In this document: one piece after another, positions 7,553-16,598 of the stretch
How the letters are laid out: every line of letters starts with the position of its first letter
Numbering within the stretch: position 1 is the stretch's first letter
The notes under the pieces: generated by a model
What the model was told of the DNA's origin: nothing
Database searches by the model: none
Seen by the model: only the letters and a program-made list of their open reading frames with translations
Program-made: the position numbers and the translations under genes
Assembly: GCF_002008365.1 (NCBI RefSeq)
Contig: NZ_MRDL01000046.1
Location: forward strand, 288,035 to 352,034
Length of the DNA stretch: 64,000 nucleotides
Reading direction: 5' to 3'
Source: Rhizobium leguminosarum bv. viciae USDA 2370
GTDB taxonomy: Bacteria > Pseudomonadota > Alphaproteobacteria > Rhizobiales > Rhizobiaceae

Positions 7553-8694
7553 TGAAAGCCGTTTCCGACGACGCTGCCGAACAGGCAACCTTCCAGGTCC
7601 TGACCCGGGCGCTGGACAAGCTGCTCGGGCCGATCCGTTTTCTCCTCGATGATCCGAGCGTTTCCGAAATCCTGATCAACGGGACATCTGACATCTTCGT
7701 CGAAAGGCGAGGCAAGCTCGAACGCGCCGATACGCGCTTTGCCAGTCGTGAGGACCTGGAATCGGCCGCACGCAGCATCGCGCAGTTCTCAGGCAAGCGG
7801 CTGACGCCCGAGGAGCCGAGCATCGAGGCCCGTCTGCCGGATGGTTCGCGCGTACAGATGATTCAGCCGCCGGCCGCCCGTACTGGGCTTTGCATCTCCA
7901 TTCGCCGTTTCCTGAAAGAACATCGCAGCATCCGCGACCTCGTCACCCAGGGCAGCCTGACCGAGGAATCGCTGTCATTGCTGCAGGCGGCCGTCGGGCT
8001 ACAGAAAAACGTCATCATCTCCGGCGGCACCGGCACCGGCAAGACGACGATGCTGAACGCGCTGTCGGAAGCCTTTGCCGACCACGAGCGCGTCATCGTC
8101 ATCGAGGACACGTCCGAACTGCAGATCCGCAAGGAACACGTGGTCTATCTCGAAGTGACCAAGCCCGACCGTTTCGGTCGCGGCGGCGCCACCATCCGAG
8201 ACCTGTTCCGCTCGTCGCTGCGCATGCGGCCCGACCGGATCATCGTCGGCGAGTGCCGCGGCGGCGAGGCGCTCGATATGATCCAGGCGATGACATCCGG
8301 CCACAGCGGCAGCCTTTCGACGGTGCATGCGAACACGCCCTATGATTCCCTGCACCGGCTGGAAACGCTGGCGCTGATGTCGGACATCGACATGCCGCTT
8401 CGGCCGCTGCGCGCCCAGATCGCCTCGGCGGTCGACGTCGTCGTGCAGATCGCCCGTTTCAAGCGCACCGGCCGGCGCCGGGTGATCGAGATTTCCGAGA
8501 TCAAGGGTTTGAACAATGACGGCCAGTATATCGTCGAAAGCATCTACAAGCTCGAGGGCGACGGACATTCCAATCCCGATGGCGCACTGCTGTGGACCGG
8601 TGTCGTGCCAAGCTTTGCCGCCGATGCGGTCGAAGAGCTGCAAGGGGCGGAGCGCCCCGAATGGGTCGGTGCTGCCGCGCTGCATACAGCTTAA
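7552..8694 (+). CDS. CpaF/TadA-family secretion ATPase (second copy)
   Basis: 380 residues from ATG 7552. Complete ATPase signature: Walker A GGTGTGKTT (158-166), Asp box VIEDTSEL (183-190), Walker B RIIVGECRG with Glu234, and His box SGHSGSLSTVHANT (H251, H259). It lacks the FHA domain of the first copy and is close to the CpaF type in length and motifs, with VirB11/TrbB as more distant relatives. An 81-codon in-frame extension upstream (GTG at 7309) is rejected because its composition is not protein-like and it overlaps the microprotein. It is convergent with soxG and stands alone on this strand, so it may drive a different step (for instance retraction) of the same Tad machine, or another system. 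Confidence 0.88.
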   Translation: MKAVSDDAAEQATFQVLTRALDKLLGPIRFLLDDPSVSEILINGTSDIFVERRGKLERADTRFASREDLESAARSIAQFSGKRLTPEEPSIEARLPDGSRVQMIQPPAARTGLCISIRRFLKEHRSIRDLVTQGSLTEESLSLLQAAVGLQKNVIISGGTGTGKTTMLNALSEAFADHERVIVIEDTSELQIRKEHVVYLEVTKPDRFGRGGATIRDLFRSSLRMRPDRIIVGECRGGEALDMIQAMTSGHSGSLSTVHANTPYDSLHRLETLALMSDIDMPLRPLRAQIASAVDVVVQIARFKRTGRRRVIEISEIKGLNNDGQYIVESIYKLEGDGHSNPDGALLWTGVVPSFAADAVEELQGAERPEWVGAAALHTA

Positions 8695-8716
8695 AAACGA
8701 TCGAAACCCGGCTCTA

Positions 8717-9262
8717 TCAGACGCTATCCTTTTCAGCGCTCGCCGCCATATGGGTAAGATCGTCCCAGAGGCTTTCGGCAAAGCTGCGCAGCGCCGTAAG
8801 CTCGAAGCTGTCATCGCCGGTGCGGACGATCTGCACCGAGAGATGACCGACCATCGTCATTACAGAATGGCCTTCCGGAAAGACGGAAGGATCGAGATCG
8901 ACGGCAGTTCCCTTTGAAAGAAGCGCCCGCGAAGAGCGGCCGGAAACGCCGATACGCACGCGCCCGTGGCTCTGGTCCATGACGTAGGCCTTTCCCGCAA
9001 GCGCTGCGGCGAGAGTATCGAGGCTGGCCGGGACAAGCGGTTCGTCGCCGGCGACGAACCATTGCCGGAAGCCCGCCTTGCGGATCGAACTCTCAGCAAA
9101 ACCCGCCTTCACCAATTCCGCGGCGAGCGCGGATGGCTCGATGGCGCCCAGCACATGCAGGAGATGGCCCTCCGGCAGGGCTGCCAGCCGGATGCCTGCC
9201 TCCGAGATGCCGTTATAGACCGTTCCGGCCAGAACCGGTTTATGTTGCGGAAGATCACGCAT
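8717..9262 (-). CDS. soxG: N-methylglutamate dehydrogenase / sarcosine oxidase gamma subunit
   Basis: 181 residues, matching the small gamma subunit of heterotetrameric sarcosine oxidases (equivalent to MgdD). The family is a YgfZ/GcvT-like fold; recognisable stretches are RQWFVAGDEPL and the ending FAESLWDDLTHMA. It closes a four-gene minus-strand operon soxB-soxD-soxA-soxG, overlapping the soxA stop by 8 bp. The substrate is inferred from neighbours: with gmaS and mgsABC next door, N-methylglutamate is more likely than sarcosine. Confidence 0.85.
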   Translation of the reverse strand: MRDLPQHKPVLAGTVYNGISEAGIRLAALPEGHLLHVLGAIEPSALAAELVKAGFAESSIRKAGFRQWFVAGDEPLVPASLDTLAAALAGKAYVMDQSHGRVRIGVSGRSSRALLSKGTAVDLDPSVFPEGHSVMTMVGHLSVQIVRTGDDSFELTALRSFAESLWDDLTHMAASAEKDSV

Positions 9263-12212
9263 GGAGCTTCTCGTTTTCAGGATCGATGAAGACGGGATGG
9301 CAGAGCACCGCATCGGTGAATTCATTGCGCAGGCCGTTCCAGACCGTCACCTTTTCACCGATGCGTTCCGGCCCGCGCCTGACGAGCGCCAGGCCGATCG
9401 TATGGCCGAGCCCCGGCGAAAAGGCGCTTGATGTCACGTAGCCCTGGTCGTTTTCGAGCGTCGCCGCAACGCCGTCGGCAAGAATATGCGAGCCGGTGCG
9501 GAAGCCGGTCGCCGGATTAATCGGCTTGACACCGACGAGGCGCGGCCGCTCGGGATCCTGCAGGCCTTCGCGGGCCAGCATTGCCCTGCCGATGAAATCC
9601 GGCTTGGTGGCGGATACCATACGGCCGAAGCCGAGATCGCCTGGTGTTACCGTGCCGTTGATTTCGGCATGAGTGACATGACCCTTTTCGATGCGCATGA
9701 CGCCGAGCGCTTCGGCGCCATAGGCGCAGATGCCATGTTTCTCGCCCGCCGCCATGATCGCGTCGGCAACGCCTTCGCCATAGCCGGCCGGTACGGCCAG
9801 CTCGTAGGCGAGTTCGCCGGAGAAGGAGATCCGGAAGAGCCGGCCCTCGAGCCCGCCGCCGAAGAGCGAGACCTTGCGAGCGCCCATGAAGGGAAAGGCC
9901 GCATCCGATATGTCCCCGTCGACGATCTCGGAGAGGATGGCGCGCGACTTCGGCCCGGCGACGGCCATCTGCGCCCATTGATCCGTCGAGGAGGCGAAGC
10001 AGACGTCGAGTTCCGGCCAGAGCGTCTGGGCACAGAATTCGAGATGGGTCAGCACACCAGCGGCAAGTGCCGTCGTCGTGGTCATGAAGAAATGGTCGTC
10101 ACTGAACCGGCTGGTGGTGCCGTCATCGTAGATGAAGCCGTCCTCACGCAGCATGATGCCGTAACGCGCCTTGCCAACGGCGAGCTTGGCGAAACCGTTG
10201 CAATAGATGCGATCGAGGAAGGTCGCGGCATCCCTACCGAAGATTTCGATCTTGCCGAGGGTCGAGACGTCGCAAAGGCCGGCATTCTTACGGATATTCA
10301 GCACCTCGCGGTCGACGCTTTCGCGCCATGTCGTCTCGCCGGGGCGCGGGAACCAGGAGGAACGGTACCACAGGCCGGTTTCGATGAAGACCGCACCGTT
10401 CTTCTCAGCCCAGCCATGCAGCGGCGATTTGCGCGCCGGCTGGAAATGTTTGCCGCGCGACGCCCCGGTCAAGGCGCCGAAGGAAACCGGCGTATAGAAG
10501 GGCCGGAAGGTCGTCGTTCCCGCCTCGGCGGGAGACACGCCGCGCGCCTCGGCGAGAATGCCGATGGCGTTGATGTTGGAAAGCTTGCCCTGGTCGGTCG
10601 CCATGCCGCTTGTGGTGTAACGCTTGGCGAGCTCGACATGGCCGTAGCCTTCGCGGACGGCGAGACCCAAATCCTTGAGATGCACGTCGTTCTGATAATC
10701 GACGAAAGCCTTGCCCTTCGAGCCCTTGATCGACCAGAGCGGCTTTGCCTGTGCAGCCGTCTCGGACGCCGGAGCAAAGGCCGGCTCCGCCGATGCCAGA
10801 CCGATCGCCTTCAACGCGGCAGCTGCCTTTGCGGCGCCATCCCCGAGGCAGGTCGCGGTTTGCACCATGCCGGCGGCCGAGCCGGCAACGGTCAGACCTT
10901 CCTGCTGGACAGGCGCCAGAAACGCCGAGGCCTCGTTCGACCATTGCGGTTTTGCACCGCGATGGCAGGCAAGATGAATGATCGGGCTCCAGCCGCCCGA
11001 CATGGCAAGCGCATCCGCTTCAATCCGACGGGTGCCGCCTGCTGCCTCAACGCTGACGCCGCGCAGGTGCTTGCCGCCAATCGCATCGATGACCCTGGCG
11101 CCCTTCAGCACTTCGGCGCGACCCTGCCAGCTCTCGGCCGCATCGCCTCGGCTGTCGACGATCGCCGCGACCTTGAGACCGGCTGCTTCAAGATCCGCAG
11201 CGGTGCGATATCCGGCATCGTTGGTGGTGAAGATAACAGTGCTTCTGCCGGGCGCGACCGCCTGCCGGTTGAGATAGCTGCGCATGGCGCCTGCCATCAT
11301 CACACCGGGAATATCGTTGCCGCCGAAGACGAGCGGCCGCTCCTCGGCGCCCGTCGCAAGGATCGCCTGGTGGGCGACGATGCGCCACAATCTTTCGACC
11401 GGACGATCCGGATCGGGCATCGCCACATGCTTCTGCACCCGTTCAACCGCGCCGAAGACATTGTCGTCGTACCAGCCGAACACCGTCATGCGCGGCAGGC
11501 GGCGCACATTCAGAAGTCCCTCCAGCTCGGCAAGCAGCTCGCCGAGAAGCGCGTCCGCCGGCTTGCCGTCGACAGAACCGCTGTCGGAAAGCAGGCTGCC
11601 GCCGAGTTCGGCTCCCTCATCGGCGAGGATGACGCGCGCACCGGCGCGGCCCGCGGTCAGCGCTGCGGCAAGACCAGCAGGGCCGGCGCCGATCACCAGC
11701 AGGTCGCAATGCGCCCAGCATTTCTCGTAGGTATCGGGATCGGCCTCGTAGGAGGCCCTGCCGAGGCCTGCCGCCTTGCGGATCACCGGCTCGTAGAGCT
11801 TTTCCCAGAGGGCCGCCGGCCACATGAAGGTCTTGTAGTAGAAGCCGGCGCTGAGGAAGGGCGAGAGCAGCCCGTTGACGGCGCCGACATCGAAGCCGAG
11901 CGAGGGCCAGCGGTTCTGGCTCTTTGCCGTCAGCCCCTGGTAAAGCTCGATCATCGTCGCGCGCGTATTCGGTTCGGTGCGCCCGCCGCTGCCTGTCGTC
12001 ACCAGCGCGTTCGGTTCGGCGGCCCCCGCCGTCAGGATGCCGCGCGGGCGGTGATATTTGAAGCTGCGGCCGACGAGCTGGACGCCGTTGGCAAGCAGCG
12101 CCGAGGCGAGCGTGTCGCCCGGATGGCCTTCGAGCGGTCTGCCGTCGAAGGTGAAGCCGAGTGTTGTGGCGCGCTCGATGCGGCCGCCGGAGGAAAGACG
12201 GAAGCTCGTCAT
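9255..12212 (-). CDS. soxA: N-methylglutamate dehydrogenase / sarcosine oxidase alpha subunit
   Basis: 985 residues, the usual length of the alpha subunit (MgdC equivalent). Order: an N-terminal Fer2-like domain (about 15-100, FTFDGRPLEGHPGDTLASAL), a dinucleotide-binding module with GAGPAGLAAA (about 180) and a second nucleotide site, then a C-terminal GcvT/aminomethyltransferase domain (about 600-985, GYGEGVADAIM region) that binds tetrahydrofolate and takes up the methyl carbon as 5,10-methylene-THF. The start overlaps the soxD stop by four bases. A 32-codon in-frame extension upstream would lie inside soxD and is rejected. Sarcosine cannot be excluded as an alternative substrate. Confidence 0.9.
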   Translation of the reverse strand: MTSFRLSSGGRIERATTLGFTFDGRPLEGHPGDTLASALLANGVQLVGRSFKYHRPRGILTAGAAEPNALVTTGSGGRTEPNTRATMIELYQGLTAKSQNRWPSLGFDVGAVNGLLSPFLSAGFYYKTFMWPAALWEKLYEPVIRKAAGLGRASYEADPDTYEKCWAHCDLLVIGAGPAGLAAALTAGRAGARVILADEGAELGGSLLSDSGSVDGKPADALLGELLAELEGLLNVRRLPRMTVFGWYDDNVFGAVERVQKHVAMPDPDRPVERLWRIVAHQAILATGAEERPLVFGGNDIPGVMMAGAMRSYLNRQAVAPGRSTVIFTTNDAGYRTAADLEAAGLKVAAIVDSRGDAAESWQGRAEVLKGARVIDAIGGKHLRGVSVEAAGGTRRIEADALAMSGGWSPIIHLACHRGAKPQWSNEASAFLAPVQQEGLTVAGSAAGMVQTATCLGDGAAKAAAALKAIGLASAEPAFAPASETAAQAKPLWSIKGSKGKAFVDYQNDVHLKDLGLAVREGYGHVELAKRYTTSGMATDQGKLSNINAIGILAEARGVSPAEAGTTTFRPFYTPVSFGALTGASRGKHFQPARKSPLHGWAEKNGAVFIETGLWYRSSWFPRPGETTWRESVDREVLNIRKNAGLCDVSTLGKIEIFGRDAATFLDRIYCNGFAKLAVGKARYGIMLREDGFIYDDGTTSRFSDDHFFMTTTTALAAGVLTHLEFCAQTLWPELDVCFASSTDQWAQMAVAGPKSRAILSEIVDGDISDAAFPFMGARKVSLFGGGLEGRLFRISFSGELAYELAVPAGYGEGVADAIMAAGEKHGICAYGAEALGVMRIEKGHVTHAEINGTVTPGDLGFGRMVSATKPDFIGRAMLAREGLQDPERPRLVGVKPINPATGFRTGSHILADGVAATLENDQGYVTSSAFSPGLGHTIGLALVRRGPERIGEKVTVWNGLRNEFTDAVLCHPVFIDPENEKLHA

Positions 12213-12490
12213 GCCGGTTCTCCGCCGAGCTTCGAAAGGGCGGCATCCCTGACGCCGTGGACCGCATGGGTGACGGTATCGCGTTCGACGATCAGCCAGC
12301 GGCGGCATCCGGAGGAGTGGTGCCAGTATTCGCTGTGCCGGCCTCTCGGATTGTCACGCAGATAGACATAATCGAACCAGGCCTCCGCACCGGCATCCGG
12401 CGCCGGCCTGATAAGGCCGGCATCGCCGCGGATCGAAAATTCCTCCTTGGGTCGGGCGCCGCAATGGGGACAGGAAATCAGGCTTGCCAT
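12209..12490 (-). CDS. soxD: N-methylglutamate dehydrogenase / sarcosine oxidase delta subunit
   Basis: 93 residues, typical of the zinc-binding delta subunit (MgdB equivalent). The zinc ligand pair CPHCG is at residues 7-11, and a further His/Cys cluster EYWHHSSGCRRW lies at about 54-65. The core RDNPRGRHSEYW is characteristic of the family. It lies 12 bp after soxB and is coupled to soxA. It contributes to a heterotetramer in the cytoplasm. Confidence 0.92.
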   Translation of the reverse strand: MASLISCPHCGARPKEEFSIRGDAGLIRPAPDAGAEAWFDYVYLRDNPRGRHSEYWHHSSGCRRWLIVERDTVTHAVHGVRDAALSKLGGEPA

Positions 12491-12502
12491 CGTCGAAAGT
12501 CC

Positions 12503-13753
12503 TCAGTGCAGATTGGGCTGGGCGCCGACGCCCTTTTCGTCGATCGGGTAGCCGCGCGCGAAGCGGTCGAGCCGGAAGGCGCGGGCGGTCTGATGCGGCG
12601 CATTGCGGGCAATCAGATGGGCGTAGCAGAAGCCGGAGGCGGGCGTGGCCTTGAAGCCGCCATAACACCAGCCGGTGTTGAGATAGAGATTGTCGATATG
12701 GGTGCGGTCGATGATCGGCGAGCCGTCCATGCTCATATCCATGACGCCACCCCAGGAGCGCAGATACCGCACGCGCGACAAGGAAGGGATCATCGCCAGC
12801 CCGGCTTCGGCGACATGTTCGACCGAAGCGAGATTGCCGCGCTGGGCATAGGAATTGTAGCCGTCGATATCGCCGCCGAAAACGAGGCCGCCCTTGTCCG
12901 ACTGGGACACGTAAAAATGCCCGGCGCCGAAGGTAACGACCGTGTCGATGAACGGCTTCAGCCCTTCGGAAACGAAGGCCTGCAGCACATGGCTTTCGAT
13001 CGGCAGCTGCAGGCCGGCCATGTCGGCGACGACGGTGGAGTTGCCGGCTGCCGCAAGCGCCAGCTTGCCGCAGCCGATGAAGCCCTTGCTGGTCTCGACG
13101 CCGGTCACCTGGCCGTTTTCGCTGCGGATGCCGGTCACCTCGCACTGGGTGATGATGTCGACGCCACGCTGATCGGCGCCGCGCGCATAACCCCAGGCGA
13201 CCGCATCGTGGCGCACCGTGCCGCCGCGCGGGTGGAACAGGCCGCCCATAATGGGGAAACGGGCATTGTCGAAATCGAGGAAGGGTAATTTCTGGCGCAC
13301 CGCCTGCCTGTCGAGAAGCTCGGCGTCGACGCCGTGCAGCCGCATGGCGTTGCCGCGGCGCGTATAGGCGTCGCGCTGGGCGTCGGAATGGAAGAGGTTG
13401 AGCACGCCGCGCTGCGAGACCATGGCGTTGAAGTTGAAGTCCTGCTCCAGCCCCTCCCAGAGTTTCATCGACAGCTCGTAGAAGGGATTGTTGCCCGGCA
13501 GCAGATAGTTCGAACGGATGATCGTCGTGTTCCTGCCGATATTGCCCGAGCCGAGATAGCCCTTTTCGAGGACGGCGACATTGGTGACGCCGAATTCCTT
13601 GGCAAGATAATAGGCGGTGGCAAGACCATGGCCGCCGCCACCGACGATGATGACGTCGTAATGCGGCCTTGGCGCCGGGTCGCGCCAGGCGGGCGCCCAG
13701 CTTTTGTTACCGCGAAGGCCGTTCAGGAAAATCGAAAGAGCGGAATAGCGCAT
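12503..13753 (-). CDS. soxB: N-methylglutamate dehydrogenase / sarcosine oxidase beta subunit
   Basis: 416 residues, DAO-fold FAD enzyme (MgdA equivalent) that carries out the amine oxidation. The FAD motif VGGGGHGLATAYYL is at about 37-50; conserved His174 and His182 in LFHPRGGTVRHDA fall in the region where heterotetrameric enzymes attach FMN covalently; LNTGWCYGGFKATPASG near the C-terminus is diagnostic. First gene of the soxBDAG operon, divergent with 87 bp from the AraC-type regulator gene, a layout that suggests that regulator controls this operon (inference). Confidence 0.92.
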   Translation of the reverse strand: MRYSALSIFLNGLRGNKSWAPAWRDPAPRPHYDVIIVGGGGHGLATAYYLAKEFGVTNVAVLEKGYLGSGNIGRNTTIIRSNYLLPGNNPFYELSMKLWEGLEQDFNFNAMVSQRGVLNLFHSDAQRDAYTRRGNAMRLHGVDAELLDRQAVRQKLPFLDFDNARFPIMGGLFHPRGGTVRHDAVAWGYARGADQRGVDIITQCEVTGIRSENGQVTGVETSKGFIGCGKLALAAAGNSTVVADMAGLQLPIESHVLQAFVSEGLKPFIDTVVTFGAGHFYVSQSDKGGLVFGGDIDGYNSYAQRGNLASVEHVAEAGLAMIPSLSRVRYLRSWGGVMDMSMDGSPIIDRTHIDNLYLNTGWCYGGFKATPASGFCYAHLIARNAPHQTARAFRLDRFARGYPIDEKGVGAQPNLH

Positions 13754-13840
13754 GGGTCAATCCGAAATGAACGGCTGCATGATGCCAGAAAGAAGCGGGT
13801 AGACTTGCACGTTAGGGACATAAATCGCTAAGAAAGAGAC

Positions 13841-14800
13841 ATGTCCTCACTTGATAGCAGAAATACCCAGACGATCGGCTTCATCCTTATCCCGGGATTT
13901 GCGCTGATGTCCTATGCCTCGGCGACCGAACCGCTCAGGGCGGCAAATCTCTTGGCCGGACGTGAGATCTATCGGCTGCAGATCTTCTCGCCCGATGGCG
14001 CCCCGGCGCTTTCCTCCTCGGGCGTCAGCGTCCCCGCCGAACCTCTGCCCGTCAGGGGCGCGGGGCTCGGAACGGCCTTCGTCTGCGCCGGCGGGTTGCC
14101 CCGCGACTGGCGGTATCCCGGCGTACTTGCCTGCTTGCGGCAGCTGTCGCGCGAAGGTGTGAGGATCGGCGGCATCTCGGGCGGCCCCTATCTGATGGCC
14201 GCTGCCGGTCTGCTTGGCGGCCGCGATTTCACCATCCACTGGGAGCATGCCGCAGCCCTTCTTGAAGCCTTCCCGGACCTCACGCCGCGCCAGGCGCGCT
14301 TCATGATCGACGGCAACCGGATTACCTGCGGCGGCGGCATCGCACCGCTCGACATGATGCATGTGCTGATCGCCGAGCGCATGGGGCCGGATTTCGCCCG
14401 CCGCGTCAGCGACTGGTATCTTCATACAGAGGTCAACGAACCCGCCGCACCCCAGCGCGCCTCGCTGGCGGAGCGTTATGGCGTTTATCATCCCGGCCTG
14501 CTCAGCGTTCTCGAGCGGATGGAGGAGACGATCGAGATGCCGCTCGAGCGTGCCGCCATGGCGCGCATCGCCGGCGTCACCACCCGCCATCTCGACCGGC
14601 TCTTTGCTGCCCAGCTCAATACCACCTTCCTCGATCAATACCGCAGGATCAGGCTACAGCATGCCCATCGTCTGCTGAAACAGAGCCCGCTTTCCGTCTC
14701 GGAAATCGCGGTGGCTACCGGTTTTTCCAGTCTGAGCCATTTTTCCCGGATGTTCCGTGCCCTCTACGGCATCGCTCCGCGCGAAGCGCGGCGGGAATAG
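13841..14800 (+). CDS. glxA: GlxA/GbdR-type transcriptional regulator (DJ-1/PfpI-like plus AraC HTH)
   Basis: 319 residues. Residues about 10-180 form a class-I glutamine-amidotransferase-like (DJ-1/PfpI) ligand domain (ISGGPYLMAAAGLL; no catalytic Cys at the elbow). Residues about 215-319 hold an AraC-type double HTH (ARIAGVTTRHLDRLF and VSEIAVATGFSSLSHFSRMF). Members such as GbdR activate glycine-betaine and sarcosine genes in Pseudomonas; in Sinorhizobium the gene at this place is called glxA. It is divergent from soxB and upstream of the mgs genes, so it is the prime candidate activator of the methylamine island. Confidence 0.85.
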   Translation: MSSLDSRNTQTIGFILIPGFALMSYASATEPLRAANLLAGREIYRLQIFSPDGAPALSSSGVSVPAEPLPVRGAGLGTAFVCAGGLPRDWRYPGVLACLRQLSREGVRIGGISGGPYLMAAAGLLGGRDFTIHWEHAAALLEAFPDLTPRQARFMIDGNRITCGGGIAPLDMMHVLIAERMGPDFARRVSDWYLHTEVNEPAAPQRASLAERYGVYHPGLLSVLERMEETIEMPLERAAMARIAGVTTRHLDRLFAAQLNTTFLDQYRRIRLQHAHRLLKQSPLSVSEIAVATGFSSLSHFSRMFRALYGIAPREARRE

Positions 14801-14879
14801 GTTTTCTTCACGGTTGAGAAATTTTCACTATGACGATAGGGTTGTCTTGGACAAAAGAAAAGGCGGCAGTGGAAAACCC

Positions 14880-15563
14880 ATGAAATCCAACCGTAAAGCG
14901 GCAGAGCAACCGGAACAGGCGCCTAGCGGACGCGCTCCCTTTTCCCAGGACCCGCACGCCGTTCGCGAGCCGAAGGAAAACAACCTCGAAATGGCGATCG
15001 GCCATGAGGTGCGCGCCTACCGCAAGAAACTCGGCATCACGGTCACCGATCTGGCCGCCGCCACCGGCATTTCGCTCGGCATGCTGTCGAAGATCGAGAA
15101 CGGCAACATCTCGCCGTCGTTGACGACGCTGCAATCACTGTCGCGGGCGCTCGGCGTACCGCTGACTGCCTTTTTTCGCCGCTATGAGGAACCGCGCAAT
15201 GCCGTCTTCGTCAAGGCGGGGCAGGGCATCGAGCTCGAACGGCGCGGCACGCGCGCCGGCCATCAATATAATCTGCTCGGCCATATCGACAACAATACCA
15301 GCGGCGTCATTGTCGAGCCCTATCTCATCACACTGACGGCCGATTCCGACACCTTCCCGACCTTTCAGCACGAGGGTATGGAATTTCTCTACATGCTGGA
15401 AGGCGTGGTCGTTTACCGCCATGGCGACCAGCTTTTCCAGATGGAGCCGGGCGACAGCCTGTTCTTCGATGCCGATGCACCGCATGGGCCGGAGCAGCTG
15501 GTGAAACTGCCTAGCAAGTACCTTTCGATCATCACCTATCCTCAGCGGAGCTCGAAAGGCTGA
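14880..15563 (+). CDS. XRE-family regulator with C-terminal cupin domain
   Basis: 227 residues. HTH of the Xre type at about 37-92 (LGITVTDLAAATGISLGMLS, KIENGNISPSLTTLQSLSRA), then a cupin domain (about 130-222; FQHEGMEFLYMLEGVV, MEPGDSLFFDADAPHGPE). Such HTH-cupin regulators sense small metabolites. The ATG at 14880 is used; an upstream TTG in frame is possible. It precedes mgsA by 88 bp and its own upstream region carries TTCACTATG (14824-14832), also found in the tdm/APC intergenic region, which may be its operator (inference). Confidence 0.82.
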   Translation: MKSNRKAAEQPEQAPSGRAPFSQDPHAVREPKENNLEMAIGHEVRAYRKKLGITVTDLAAATGISLGMLSKIENGNISPSLTTLQSLSRALGVPLTAFFRRYEEPRNAVFVKAGQGIELERRGTRAGHQYNLLGHIDNNTSGVIVEPYLITLTADSDTFPTFQHEGMEFLYMLEGVVVYRHGDQLFQMEPGDSLFFDADAPHGPEQLVKLPSKYLSIITYPQRSSKG

Positions 15564-15651
15564 CTTGCCTTAAAAGAAAAAATATTTCTTCCGAGTTGAA
15601 ATCCCAAAACAGACCTGCTAGTCCTTTCTCAACACGAATGGAGGTCTGGTC

Positions 15652-16560
15652 ATGTGCGGAATTGTGGGTCTCTTCCTCAAGGATAAAAGTCTCGAACCGG
15701 AGCTCGGCGCGCTCCTGTCGTCCATGCTGGTGACGATGACGGATCGGGGGCCGGACAGCGCCGGTATCGCGATCTATGGCGACGCCAGCGGCAACAATGC
15801 CAAGATCACCATCCAGTCGGCCAATCCGAAGAAGGATTTCGCCGGGCTTGAGGCCGAACTCGGCCAGGCGGTTGGCGCACCGGTCGCCATCCAGGTGAAG
15901 AGTACGCATGCCGTCATCACGCTTGCGAAGGACCTGCTCGACGCCGGCAAGGCAGCCGTTGCGGAACTGCGTCCGAACGTTCGCATCATGAGCAGCGGCG
16001 ACGCCATCGAGATCTATAAGGAAACCGGCCTGCCAAAGGATGTCGTCTCCCGCTTCGCGGTCAATTCAATGGCCGGCACCCACGGCATCGGCCATACCCG
16101 CATGGCGACCGAATCGGCCGTCACGACGCTCGGCGCTCATCCTTTTTCCACCGGCTCCGACCAATGCCTGGTGCATAATGGCTCGCTCTCGAACCACAAC
16201 AATCTGCGCCGCGAGCTGAAGCGCGAAGGCATGACCTTCGAAACGGAAAACGACACCGAGGTCGCCGCCGCCTATCTGACGGCAGAGATGGCCAAGGGCA
16301 AGAATCTCGGCCAGGCGCTCGAAGGCGCGGTGGATGACCTCGATGGCTTCTTCACCTTCGTCGTCGGCACGAAATCCGGCTTCGGCGTCGTGCGCGACGC
16401 AATTGCCTGCAAGCCCGCTGTCATGGCCGAAACGGACCAGTATGTCGCATTCGGTTCGGAATACCGGGCGCTCGTCAATCTGCCCGGCATCGAGAATGCC
16501 CGGGTCTGGGAGCCGGAGCCTGCAACCGTCTATTTCTGGGATCACCAGAAGGTCGCTTGA
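15652..16560 (+). CDS. mgsA: N-methylglutamate synthase subunit A (class II glutamine amidotransferase; GlxB)
   Basis: 302 residues. The N-terminal nucleophile Cys2 (MCGIVGLF) and the conserved RGPDSAG, GIGHTRMATES and LVHNGSLSNHNNLR motifs mark an Ntn-type glutamine amidotransferase domain without a synthetase part. In the N-methylglutamate pathway MgsA is the amidotransferase-like subunit of a three-part enzyme related to glutamate synthase, acting on gamma-glutamylmethylamide to yield N-methylglutamate. Strong Shine-Dalgarno GGAGGT. Followed by mgsB and mgsC in one operon. The rhizobial name is glxB. Confidence 0.9.
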   Translation: MCGIVGLFLKDKSLEPELGALLSSMLVTMTDRGPDSAGIAIYGDASGNNAKITIQSANPKKDFAGLEAELGQAVGAPVAIQVKSTHAVITLAKDLLDAGKAAVAELRPNVRIMSSGDAIEIYKETGLPKDVVSRFAVNSMAGTHGIGHTRMATESAVTTLGAHPFSTGSDQCLVHNGSLSNHNNLRRELKREGMTFETENDTEVAAAYLTAEMAKGKNLGQALEGAVDDLDGFFTFVVGTKSGFGVVRDAIACKPAVMAETDQYVAFGSEYRALVNLPGIENARVWEPEPATVYFWDHQKVA

Positions 16561-16598
16561 CCGGCACCTCATGCGCATTCTCCAAGGGTTATTGAAAC

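Noticed and set aside
9486..12365. 959-codon open frame on the plus strand opposite soxA
   Set aside because: It is exactly antisense to soxA, whose domains are intact, and its translation lacks any domain; high-GC genes commonly leave such open antisense frames.
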